Part shown: one piece after another, positions 8,507-18,700 of the stretch
Position numbering within the stretch: position 1 is the stretch's first letter
Layout of the letters: each line of letters begins with the position of its first letter
Source: Pyropia yezoensis
Taxonomy: Eukaryota; Rhodophyta; Bangiophyceae; Bangiales; Bangiaceae
Direction: 5' to 3'
DNA length: 64,000 nt
Assembly (NCBI GenBank): GCA_009829735.1
Contig: CM020618.1
Coordinates: 15,668,568-15,732,567, forward strand
Translations under genes and position numbers: made by a program
The notes under the pieces: generated by a model
Seen by the model: the letters and a program-made list of their open reading frames with translations, nothing else
Told to the model about the DNA's origin: nothing
Database searches by the model: none

Positions 8507-10438
8507 CTACAGCAGGGCTCTCTGCCCGTTGGCGTCGACAAAAACGCACCCCCACAGTGGGTCGGCAAAGTTATCCGTCCGGGGCGGACGCAGGACGGCC
8601 GCGAGCACCACCTCGGAGCGTGTGCACCCACCCGTGTTACAGACGTCGACCTGCCACTGCGGACTGAAGAGACACGTAAACACCCCCCGCACGGGGCCGC
8701 AGTCGAAGCGCGAGCATGGCGGCCGTGCCGACGGCAGCGTCAGCGTGGACCGCGTCTCGTTGACAAGCAGCACGGGTGGGACGGTAGCGGAGAAGCGCGC
8801 CGTGATCCGCGGCTGGCTGTACCACTGGTAGGTCAGGCGGGTGGGGACGGTGGCACCGGTGCTACCGCCCACCCGCCGACGGCCGCCGCCGCTGCTGGTG
8901 GCGGTGGCCGTAAGTGTGACTGGCGCCCGCGCCGCGGTGGGCGGGTAGACGACGCTGGTGATGGTGGGCGCCCGCTCGTCCTGCTTGACCAGCGACGGCG
9001 TCGCCGCCGACACGGAGAGGGTGGTGGCGCCGGCCCCCGGAAAGGCCTCGTCCATACGCAGCACCCGCGCGACGCCAACGGGACACGCGGCGCGGCTCAC
9101 CTCGACGTACGCCACCGCCCCATCGTCGGCGGCGGTGACCCCGCCCGACACCAGCGCGTTGGTGATGGAGGCGCTGCCAATGATCTGCGGTGACCGGCGG
9201 GTGCTGTTGTCGGCCCGCCGGACGATGGCGACGAGCCGCACGCCCGCGACGGGGTCGGCGGGGAGCTCCACGGGGGGGTCCGCGATGGCAGCCCCCCCCG
9301 GTGCAAAGTCGTCATACCCGACGGAAAAAGAGGTGGTGAGGCGCAGCGCGTCGCGGGGTGCCACCGCCAGCCGCCGTGGCGGCAGCGGGTTGGCCATCAC
9401 CACCCGTGGCGGCGGCAGGGCGGGGAGTGGCCGCGGCTGGGAGCGGCGGCAAACGGGCTCCCCCCCGCTCCCGCCGGCTGTCGCCGCGGCCGCCACACAG
9501 ACCTCGACCACCAGCGAGCGGGGGGTGCAGCCGAGCCGCAGCCGCAGCTCCCGACGTGGGAGGCCGACGGGCTGGGCACCGCGCAGCGCCAGCACGCCCT
9601 CCCACTCGACGACGACGCCGCCCCCACCCCCCCTGCCACCACCCCCCACCCCCGTCCCGTCGCCGCTACCGGCAGCGGCGGCGGGGGAAGAGAGTACCTG
9701 CACGCGAACGTTGGTCACCGCCACCGCCGCGTTGGCAGCCGCTGGGCACGCCGACCGGACCCTCGCCTCGTACGTCCACAGCGTCTGGAACGTTTCAAAT
9801 AGGGGACGCACGGTGGTGAGGTCCGCGGAGGCGCTGTCGCACGCGTTGGGCCCCGGTGGGATGGGGAGCCCCGCGTGGGGGGGGGGCGGCCGCAACGGCG
9901 ACGGCGACGGCGGCGGCGGCGGCGGCGGTGGCGGTGGAGACGGCGGCGGCTGGGACGGCGGCGGCGGCGGCTGGGACGGCGGCGGCGGCGGTGGAGACGG
10001 CGGGGACGGGGACGGTGGGGACGGCGGCGGGAGCGGGGACGGCGGCGGGAGCGGGTCCCGCGGGGTCGGCGGCGGGGGCGACGCAAGCGGCGGCGCGCTC
10101 GTCCTTGGCGCAGACGGGGCGTCCTTGCACGGGGTAGGGGAGCTCCTTGCGGGCGCCCGTGGCAGTGGTGGTGGTGCCGATTGGCCGCCGCCGCCGCCGC
10201 CTCCGCCGCCGCCGCCGCCGCCGCCGCTGCCGCCAGCGGCGTAGCCCCCTGCGGGGAGCCGGGCGACGTCGATAGCCCCGCTGACCCTGCCAGCAGCGGC
10301 GGCGGGTGCGGCCGCGGCCGCCCCGCCAGTGCCGGTGGCGGTGGCGGTGGCGACACAGGCGGCGACGGCTACCGCCAGCGGCACCGCCGCGCGCAGCAGC
10401 CGCCGCTCCCACGCCAACGGGGTGTAGGCGGGGTGCAT
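8507..10438 (-). CDS. Secreted Ser/Pro-rich extracellular-matrix-type protein
   Basis: A 643-residue intronless ORF starting with ATG at 10438. Residues about 13-35 form a hydrophobic signal peptide or signal anchor (LLRAAVPLAVAVAACVATATA) after an Arg-containing n-region. A Gly run near 70-85 follows, then a Pro/Ser tract at about 90-190 with PPSP, SPSPP and PPPPSQPP repeats like hydroxyproline-rich cell-wall proteins. From about 200 to the end is an ordered region with several Cys (CDSASADL, RLGCTPRS, CSRFDCGPVRGVFTCLF, CNTGGC) and beta-rich segments (RLTYQWYSQP, TLTLPSARPPCS) that resemble extracellular Ig/PKD-like folds. The likely role is a cell-wall or matrix glycoprotein; this is inferred from architecture, not from a recognised family. 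There is no obvious second membrane segment. Confidence 0.62.
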   Translation of the reverse strand: MHPAYTPLAWERRLLRAAVPLAVAVAACVATATATGTGGAAAAAPAAAAGRVSGAIDVARLPAGGYAAGGSGGGGGGGGGGGGGGQSAPPPLPRAPARSSPTPCKDAPSAPRTSAPPLASPPPPTPRDPLPPPSPLPPPSPPSPSPPSPPPPPPSQPPPPPSQPPPSPPPPPPPPPPSPSPLRPPPPHAGLPIPPGPNACDSASADLTTVRPLFETFQTLWTYEARVRSACPAAANAAVAVTNVRVQVLSSPAAAAGSGDGTGVGGGGRGGGGGVVVEWEGVLALRGAQPVGLPRRELRLRLGCTPRSLVVEVCVAAAATAGGSGGEPVCRRSQPRPLPALPPPRVVMANPLPPRRLAVAPRDALRLTTSFSVGYDDFAPGGAAIADPPVELPADPVAGVRLVAIVRRADNSTRRSPQIIGSASITNALVSGGVTAADDGAVAYVEVSRAACPVGVARVLRMDEAFPGAGATTLSVSAATPSLVKQDERAPTITSVVYPPTAARAPVTLTATATSSGGGRRRVGGSTGATVPTRLTYQWYSQPRITARFSATVPPVLLVNETRSTLTLPSARPPCSRFDCGPVRGVFTCLFSPQWQVDVCNTGGCTRSEVVLAAVLRPPRTDNFADPLWGCVFVDANGQRALL

Positions 10439-11468
10439 GACCGACGTAGACAGTGGGGTGCTCTAGACGAAAGGGGAAAGAGGGGGGGGGGGGGGGGGTG
10501 GGGCGGGGGTGTGGAGTGGGGGGGGCGTTAAGCTTGTCGAGGTGAGGAGGGAGGCGCTGGGGAGTGGGGGGGGGGGGGGAATGGGAGGATGGGCGGGCTT
10601 GAAGACGTGGGGGGGGGGGGCGGGCGGCGTGCGCCACGGTGGGGGGAGGGACGGCCGACCCGGCACGGCCAGTGGGTCCATTGAAAAGCGCTGTAGGGAG
10701 GCAGCGGCTACAGGGTCGGGGCGGGAGGACGCAGACACCCTCTGACGCGGCTGCCGCCCCCCCGCGGACACCCCCCACCCACACGGGCACCAAACTGCAG
10801 CGGCCACGACCGTGCCGCTGCAAGGGGCGTCTCCCCGCCCGCCAGCCGCCCCTCCCTCTTCCCCTTCCGTGCAAGCCTTCCACCCATCCCCCCCCGCCCC
10901 CCCCCCCGCCTCTCCTCCCGATACAGACGTCGCACCCTCGGCCTTCCCGCCCCCCCCCCACGCCCAGTTAAGGGCGGACATCTGGGTCAGAACGGATGTA
11001 TCTCATTGGTTGAAAACTCTCCACCACACCGAGAAAAAGCGCAGAGAGACGCGCCAGACAGGCACCAACGGGTACCTGGAGACAGACTGGCGCAAGAGAA
11101 ACAGAGGACCCCTATACCATAAAAAGCGCTATGAGTTATCCGGTTTTATGCGCGTTTTTTTGTGTCCTGAGCTGCTGTGCTTCACGCTGCTTCATGGGGT
11201 AGCAAGCCAGACGTCCGCAAACAGGTACTCTTAACTGGGCGTGCCCCCCCCCCCGCCCCCCTCAAGCAGAAAAGACGGAAAGCTTCATGCGAGCAGTGGA
11301 GGGACGACGACGCCATCACCTCCCCCCCCCCCCCTTCCCCCCCCCCCCACCCCCCCACTCCCCGCTTCCGCCATTCCGGCAACAGCGCCGTCCCTATCAG
11401 CCGGCGCCGCCCCCCCCCTCGCATCCGCCGGCGCCGCCCCCCCCCTCGCATCCGCCCGCCCGCCCGTC

Positions 11469-11508
11469 CAGTCGGACCACCGCTGGGCTTGGGCTGTCCA
11501 AGCCCAGC
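11469..11508 (+). repeat. Hairpin module, copy 1
   Basis: A perfect 11-bp stem: gctgggcttgg at 11482-11492 pairs with ccaagcccagc at 11498-11508 around a 5-base loop. It is preceded by cagtcggacc. A related module is at 14107-14148 in inverted orientation. Confidence 0.6.
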
Positions 11509-14106
11509 TCTGGGAGTGCGCCGGTCGCTCGGGCGGTTCGGCCACGAAATGTGGGAGTTCCCCCATAAACAGATACATAAAATGGCCGACACACATATGA
11601 ATTACGTTCCGCAATACAATACCCTGAACCTGTCTCCCTCGCCATCTACCCATGCAGCGTGTCCCCCGCAGGTACTGTACCCTGCTGGCGTCGATATGCG
11701 GTGTCCCCGCTTCTCGGTCATCATCCACGCTATCACCGTCCCCGCTACGATTGCCTGCCCTGGGATGAACGCCGCGGTCCATCCGCCGCACTGTGTCAGG
11801 GACCGTGGCCAGTCCCCCGGCGCCGGCACGTGGGTGGCGTGGGCGCAGCCGCGGGCGGGGGGGCCGCTCGGCGCGCCCGGGCTGTGGGGCCTCGAGGGGT
11901 GCGCGTCGGGGAGGCGGAAGGCGCCGCTTGGGTGAGGGGTGGGAAAGTTGGTGGGGTGCAGGGGGGGGGGCGGGGGGCGGTGGGGGGAAGGGGGATTAAG
12001 TGGGAGTGCGTGGGCGGCGGTCGGGCTGAAAGGGTTGGTCGGGCTGGAGCTGCTCGTGGGGGGGACGGAGTGGGCGGCGGTGGCGCGGCGGTGGCGGCGC
12101 GTTGAGGCGGGCGAGATGGAGAGTGCGGAGGGGGAGGGGGAAGACGGGGGACGCGTGCTGTACATGCGGGCCGAGAAGGAGAATCAAATGAAGGCCTTCC
12201 ACCCCCGGGGGGGGTGGGAGGCGGGGGTGCCCGACGCCGTGTGGGCGAGTGGCAGCCACCGCGCAGAGCGACGGCCACCCACTGGCGGGGCTCCCGTGCG
12301 GTGCGGGAGCCCCCCCGTCTGGCGGCGGAGCGGCGGCACGACGCCGTCGACGACGGTCGGCCGGGGTCCTCTCCCGCCACCGCCACCCCCCCCCTTCGGC
12401 GGTGCCGAATTGGTCTTCATCGCCGCCGATGCCGCGGCACTCCATGTGCAGAAGATACGCTGAAGTAAATAAGTCTGGACCTTGTAAACATCTCTGTTTG
12501 TGCTATTCTCTCCTCGGCTTGACCGCGCTGCTCTGTGTCTCATGAGCAGACCCAAATGAAGGCCCGCATACCAGCAGATAGAGAGAGACCCACGACGAGT
12601 GCCGTTGCATGGTTTTTTTTGTCTCTCTCAGTGAGACAGAGGGCTGGAAGCGCACTCGTACACTTGCGCGGCTACTCCGATCGCCGCCGACCGCTAGGTA
12701 AAAGCCGCTCGCCGACGCCTCTATCCCTCCTCTCCCGCTACCGCTATGGCCAAGAATCCCGCCTCCAGATCCGGTGCGACAGGGGGTCTGGTGGGGGAGT
12801 GGGCGGCTGGCACGATTTTCGGCCGACTCCCTTGACCAGCCGCGGCCACAGGATCGGCGATTGGGCTCGTCGATTGCCAGAAGCTCGACAGCAGAATACG
12901 AACCTCCAAGATGCCGCCTCCACCCCCCGCCACAACACGTGTCAGCCCTCCCCCGCGACGGGCGGGTTCCGGAAACGGGTGGGTGGCGTCGCCCACAACG
13001 CGTTCCGCGGCGCCGAGTCCCCCACCATGACTGTGGGTGTGGTCCCCTCACCCCCCCTCACCCCTTTCCTCCCCCCCCCCCTGCATAGTTCGCACTGCGG
13101 CCTACACACGCGCTGAGCGGGTATCGAGGGAAAGGAGGTGGCGGCGGCTACTGCTCCACCGTCATCCCCCCCGTCCACGGGTTTGTAGAGGAGAAGAAGG
13201 GGTCTCCCATCCACTGATGCGCGCTGGACACCGCTGGGCACCAGCGCTGCAGAACGCCGAGAAGCTTCCCCCACGCACAGGCTGCGTGTCGTACGCAATA
13301 CCGAGCCGGCCCCACCGCCAGACAGACGCCGCCTGACTACCACGTGGCGACTTTTTCTACTCTTCTAGGGGACCCCCAGCGCAGGCTCGTGCGAAAGGCG
13401 GCCATGCCTCAGGGCTCACAGCCCCCCTTCCAAAGCCCTGCGTCCCTGCAGGCCTCCCTGCGCGGCGTACAGCGTCCAGCATAGTTGTGTTTTTGCGACG
13501 CAAAGCGCCCCCTCCCACACGGCCCCCTAGCGATAGCGGAAAGAGCGTGGCATGTGCGTGCGAGCACACACCTGACGCGAATGGTTGGGGGGTTAAGTGA
13601 CCCACCCACCGCCACCTTTCCCCCGCTCTCTGCTGGAGGGGGGACGGGGCGGAGGGGGGAGAAGGGATGAAGGGGGAAAGGGAGGAGGGGGGCGGGCACC
13701 TCGGTCGGTGCAGGCAGGCGTGGTGTGGCGGACGGACGGCGCCGGCCATCGCAAGGCATGCGAATGACGCAGGGAGGGCTGAGAAGCGGTCAGATGGCAT
13801 GCACTACTGGGCGTTGTTCAGGGTACAGTACCACCGGTTGAGACTTATGTAGTATCCGAGACTACCGGTATGTTCTGTACCAGGGTGCCGGCCGGTGAAC
13901 ATAATGCACGCCCACAACCTTCCATGACAATCAGGCAACCAATGAAACTATACGCTGCTCTAATTTAGAGCCAGGCGTTTATCTAGATACTTTCCGAAGT
14001 GAATATAGCTGTGGCTCTCCCGGTGGAGGATCGCAACCCGCGATTCGGTAGGGGACTGTAAGCAGCGTGCCAGGGCGCGACGGTGCCAACCGGGCCCGCT
14101 CCTCGG

Positions 14107-14148
14107 TTGGGCTTGCAAGGTCCAAGCCCAGATGGGGTCCGACTGCCC
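14107..14148 (-). repeat. Hairpin module, copy 2 (inverted)
   Basis: tgggcttg at 14108-14115 pairs with caagccca at 14123-14130 (8-bp stem, 7-base loop). On the minus strand the order cagtcggacc then ctgggcttgg matches copy 1, so the two are likely remnants of one dispersed repeat. Confidence 0.5.
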
Positions 14149-15014
14149 CCGCCCGCTCGCGCACCCGAGCCGTGGTCTGCCCCCCGTGACGCCCCACCGC
14201 CGCCGCCAACAGCGCCGCCCCGCGTCGCGACCACGCACTATAAGAAGCCCCTGGAGCGGACACGTGTACTTACAAGACGCCAACAAGACGCCAAGAAGAC
14301 GCCTCCACAAGAGCCTTCGAATTACTTCCAAGCATCCTTGAATTTTCTTTTCTGGCGAGTCATTCATCACGTCAAAGCATGAAAGTATATCGATTCATGA
14401 TCAGGAGACTGCTCTGTAAAGCATGCTCGCCGCGATCCTGTGTGCTGGACTCGTTTGGCGAGTCCAACGAAATCCTCGCTCCTGAAGGGCGATCAGAAGT
14501 GCTCCGTGAAGTCGAAGAATGACAGCAGTCGTTGTATGCCACGTCAGCGATGAAGCCGGAGCGTCGCCCGTCCTCGCCTGCGCTCCCCACGTGTCGGTCG
14601 GCTTGTTGCTCTTTCCTCAAAAGGAGGCCAACAAGTGCCCAACAAGAGCCAGAGCCCCCTCCTTTTGATTGGCTGACGCTATTTCAGAGAGGGGCTCTCT
14701 TTTCCAGCCCCGGACTCGACCAATGAGAGCGAAGCCGTTGGGCGTCTTGCTGAAACGCCCTTCAACAAGCTGCCAACAAGATCCTCTCTAACAGAGGCTG
14801 TGAGGGCACCCCCGCAACAAGACGCCCAAGAAAGAAAATAGTGCCGCGAGCCTGACCCAAATTTGCCAGCCGTGGGCCCAGCCATTGCAAAGAGCGAGAG
14901 GCTCTCTTGATGGGCACGCCGCATGAGCCGATCTAAAAATCCTGGGCACGGCCCAGAGGCAAGACGGCATCAGTCGCGATACCGTTGGATGCGTGCATGG
15001 ATTGACGCCCTGCT

Positions 15015-15808
15015 CAGTGATCCTTAAACCGGGATCCTCGACAAGCCTGACTTTCTGCCGTTACGCTTGCCCGCGACTTGTCAAGCGGGCCCCTGAACCC
15101 CCCTCCACACCCCCATATGCGCCGAGTTTTTATTGTCCTTTTCTTTGAGGCTTGCTGAACGCCCCTGGATGTCGCCGTCCCACCGTTATGATGGTATGGC
15201 TAGACGCGCAGCGACGGTGCGTACCAGAATATGTAAGAAAAAGTGTGTTCTGCCGTCATCTAGGACCATCCGACAACACTTGTCAAGCATTGTACAAGCA
15301 CTTGGGCGTGGCAGCATGTAGGTCGCAGGCCTCAGTTAGGCCTGTTCGGCCCTAACAAATAGGAAGTACCGCTGGAAAAGGCGGCCCGGCTGACATCTGA
15401 TCTGGTGTTGTAGGGACTGCAGAGCAGATTGACAGAAGCAGCTGTATGAAACATTGCAGCGAATCAAACACACACTACACAGGTGAGTGGTCGCGGCTGC
15501 ACGAGGCCGATTCTATCGTGGGGGAGCGCGTCTCTGTGGATTCTTTCGCAGCGCTGTCGTCTTGGAGACGGGTGCATCTGTTGAAAGTTCTGGGCACTTA
15601 CTCTGTGCTGCCTGTCCATCTACTGAAGGCCCGTTAGCTTTTCAAGCCGCACTTTGTCGCACTTACTCCTGCTTCAAGTCGGCTTCGCGCCAGATATTCA
15701 AGGTCATTTCACCCGACGTTTCAGCCGACAGGGCCTGTTGAACAAGCCCCGGGCAAAGCTAACGGCAGAAAATCACGCTTATCGAGGATCCCGGTTTAAG
15801 GATCACTG
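15015..15808. mobile_element. Terminal-inverted-repeat element (MITE-like), 794 bp
   Basis: The left end cagtgatccttaaaccggg at 15015 is matched in inverted orientation by the right end ending at 15808. The inverted match runs for roughly 65-70 bases with a handful of mismatches (through the tttctgccgtta segment). No transposase is visible inside, so it looks non-autonomous. No clear target-site duplication could be found (left flank ends ccctgct, right flank starts cgctggg), so the superfamily is undecided. It directly precedes the 5' end of E2. Confidence 0.65.
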
Positions 15809-16510
15809 CGCTGGGAAGACATTGCTTGCTGGCCATTCTGCGGGAGACTCAAGTTCTGAAGCGCCCCCCTGAGAACAAATCGATTGGTAGATGGGATCTC
15901 GAGTGTTAGATATATGCGCGCTCGGCCAGCGAACCGCCTCCCTCCGTGCACCGCGGTGGGCAGAGGAGGCCTGCCAGCAATACTGGTCAGGATTCTCTTC
16001 CTGTCTGGAGCAACGAAAGTGACCCCGCACGAGAAGCTCCGCAGTAGCAGAACTGGCCCCACGCAGGGGACAGGCCGCGCCACACGGGGTCGGGAGACAG
16101 CTGGTCTGACCCGTTTCTCCCTTTGCATTTGATCTCGAATTTCCCCAAGTCAGGGATACTTTGCTTGATAGTAAATCCAACATGGATTTGAGGGTTTTCT
16201 GCATTTTTATCGTTTTGAATTTTCGTGTGGCCCGGTGGTCAGGTGCTGGGGTGGGAGATTCTGAGTGGCGAGATCCTGATAGGACCTTGAAGGGATAAGG
16301 GGAGGGACAGCGGGGCTTGGCCTCGCTTCCCCGTCCCGACCAGGAAACTGTTGGCCAACACACCATCTTCTTGTTTCGTCGTGGGGGGATTGCCCCACAA
16401 CAGAGATAGCGTGCGTGCGACATGCAGTTGTTCCGGTTTCCCCGACATGGGAGGCAGCCCTTGTGCCCCGCCCCAACTTCGGTGCTGTATGCGCGAGTGG
16501 GTTTTGCCAC
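15803..16510 (-). other. Antisense LTR ORF with cysteine cluster, E2 copy
   Basis: 235 open codons antisense to E2, homologous to the ORF at 3741-4259. The first three cysteines (CLPCRGNRNNC) are kept, while the second pair has lost one (ARYLCCG instead of TLCPCCG), and K-to-N changes reduce the basic stretch. The downstream Ser/Pro-rich part (RHSESPTPAP) is well conserved. Confidence 0.3.
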
Positions 16511-16511
16511 A
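16047..16511 (+). repeat. E2 5' LTR (3' portion recognisable)
   Basis: This is about 93% identical by eye to 42768-43233 and ends in ...ttttgccaca at 16511, followed by the primer binding site tttggtggagcagcagg, which matches that of E3 after its LTR (tttggtggatcagcggg). The upstream limit is unclear because 15.87-16.05 kb does not align with the other copy. It carries the antisense Zn2Cys6-like ORF (16510-15803, minus). Confidence 0.7.
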
Positions 16512-16630
16512 TTTGGTGGAGCAGCAGGGGACAGAGGTATACTATACCTCCGGGTGCACCCGGGTGTAGCGGGCCCTCTGTCTCAGAGGAACGGTGGTCT
16601 TGGTCTGTGTCGTGCAGATCGTTAGCCAGC

Positions 16631-18700
16631 ATGGCTGGATCGGACCCCCCGTCGTCCGTGGAGTACACCGGTGACGCACGTACGTCAGTGCCTTTGAATA
16701 CTGGTGAGACACAGGTAGGTGCACCTGGGGTCGCACAGGGACTAAAGGTCCTTTCAGCCAGCAGGACTGGCTGCACGGGCGGGCAAGGGGCCACCCCAAC
16801 TCAGTTGGCGGTTCATTCGGGTGACATACCCGAAGGTGGAGGTTCGAAGTCCGGCCACCGAGTGGTGAGTCATGTGGGGACGTCCCAAGGTCAGAAGGCG
16901 TCTTCAACGGGAACCCCTCGGGTTGGAGCCAGCTTTGGCATGGAGCCATCGCCAACTAGCCTTTCCGAGGACGGCGGACCTTTGTTGATCGGTGATGGGC
17001 TCGCGCCCTTGCCTTTGGTTGAGACCCCTGGGGATCGTGGTTACCCCTCAGGTGGACTCCTGGAGGCTGACCGAGACTCAACTGGAGTCGGAAACCCACT
17101 CCTGGCGGAAACTGTCTGTCAGGAGGCCACTGACGTGATGCGGCAGGCTTTACCGGAACTGGTGGTCACAATGACGAATACCATTCTAAATATGATTGTG
17201 GCGAGTTTGCCAGATGGTCTCAATGTCCAGACCGGAGTGGGGCTTTAGAGCCCGCAGACGCAGGGAACACTTCCCCCTTCACCTGCATCGGGGCGTCCCG
17301 AACAGGGATCGACCCCCCTGACTCCCAACTTGGGAGCCACGGTGGCGTCGGCAGATCGAACGCCTTATACGGGGGCGTCCCCTGCGGACATGCCGGGGCT
17401 ACACCCTGCCCGCCGGTACAGACGGCAGAGACGTCGGGTCAATATATCACTCTGCCCCAGCGGTCATTCCCTCAACGTGAGGTACCGCCCAAGATCCAGG
17501 TAGCCAACCCGGTCTACGAGGGGATCTTTGACTGCGAGACCTACGCCCTGAACAACAAGTCGGTGGTGTGTGGTCCGGTTCAGGCCCGAGCTATGGGCCG
17601 TGCCAAGAAGAACGTAACTCAATTTTTTGGGCACAAAGCAGAGTGGGATGGAACTCCCCCCCTCCCTGTCTTTGAGTTCCTAGGTCGTTTCACAAAAGCC
17701 AGTGAAAACAACGTCATAAGTGAGGGCATGGCATTCTATATGCTACAGGAGTCCACAAAGGGCGACCTACGGACGGAGATCATGTACATCATGCCCAGTT
17801 CCTCAAGTGGAGGAGCTGGTGAGGTAACGTCGTACATGGAACTCATAAACTGGTTGTTGAGGGCTATGGTTGATGAAGCCGCGTTGTCCTCAAGTTGAGG
17901 AGCTTACGCAGGCTCCCCAGGAAGAAAAGGAGGACGAGTTGTCCTCTGAAGAACGTGTCCGCGAGCTCAACAATCTTTGTGGCTTTCTTCGTCCACAAGC
18001 AGTGGAGAAGAGTCGCTTTGCGGAAGGTCTCCATTGGTCGGTACGTATGGAGACCCGGGAGCATAATACCTCCCGGGCGACGCTGGCCGAGTTGGCTAGG
18101 TTCGCCTACCGCAGAGGTGAGGCTTACCGCATGCTGCGAGATGAGCAACGCCAAGAACGGCAGGCTGAGTGGGCCAAGGAGATGGGGGGGGCTCGCAAGG
18201 CCAGAGAGTCACTAGAGGCACGCCGGATCCGTAAGGATATGATAGTAGCCCCTGTGGGAGCTTCCCAGGGCAACTCATCGGGTTCTCCAGTCGGGAAGAC
18301 CCTCCTGGGACCTGAGAATCGGTGTTGGAACTGCAACGCTGACAGACTGTGGGCATACAACCGCCCTATATTGAGTCAACGCGTTCAACAACTTGTCAAG
18401 AATGCGCGTAAGAGGTCAGCCGCGAGCGAAGTACGCTCGCGCCCCGAGGGTGGCCCGCGGCCAGTTGTGGCTGTGGCCACGCCCTCGGCTGAGGAGGTGG
18501 ACACGTCGTCCTCGGACTCTTCGTCCTCCCTTCGCCCTCAGACTCCGAAGCCAACTCGGCGGGAAAAGAGTGACAGTTCGAGCTGGTCGTCCGGAGCTCA
18601 CAGCGGCAGCCTCGGCCAAGTGGGTCGAGAGGACGAATCAGCCCTGTCGCGTACAGTGCCGACCCAAAGGGATCCGCCCTCCTCGGATAGGACTCCGTAA
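16631..18700 (+). pseudogene. E2 gag, disrupted
   Basis: Starts at ATG 16631 (MAGSDPPSSVEYTGD) and is colinear with E1 gag. Disruptions: a TAG at 17246-17248 where E1 has TCG, and a frameshift with stop near 17896-17898. The C-terminal part (17870-18700) keeps METREHNTSRATLAEL, but the zinc knuckle has decayed: CWNCNADRLWAYNR lacks the His and last Cys. The gag stop codon used by E1 is mutated (TAG to AAG), so the frame reads on into the pol overlap. Confidence 0.82.

Larger units (their letters stand above)
10439..15014. other. Long intergenic, low complexity, no firm gene
   Basis: About 4.6 kb of G- and C-run-rich DNA (for example near 10480-10500 and 10568-10578) with many overlapping Pro/Arg/Ser-rich frames on both strands, none with a recognisable domain. 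Composition becomes less GC-rich after about 13.8 kb. It contains a shared hairpin module at 11469-11508 and 14107-14148. I see no tRNA or transposase. Confidence 0.5.

Noticed and set aside
8958-10244. Plus-strand frame of 428 codons opposite the secreted protein gene
   Set aside because: Low-complexity Gly/Arg mirror of the Ser/Pro tract, no start context; the minus strand has a signal peptide and Cys-rich region.
13357-13800. Minus-strand 147-codon frame as a gene
   Set aside because: Pro/Ser/Arg-rich with no motif, and equally long frames overlap it on both strands.
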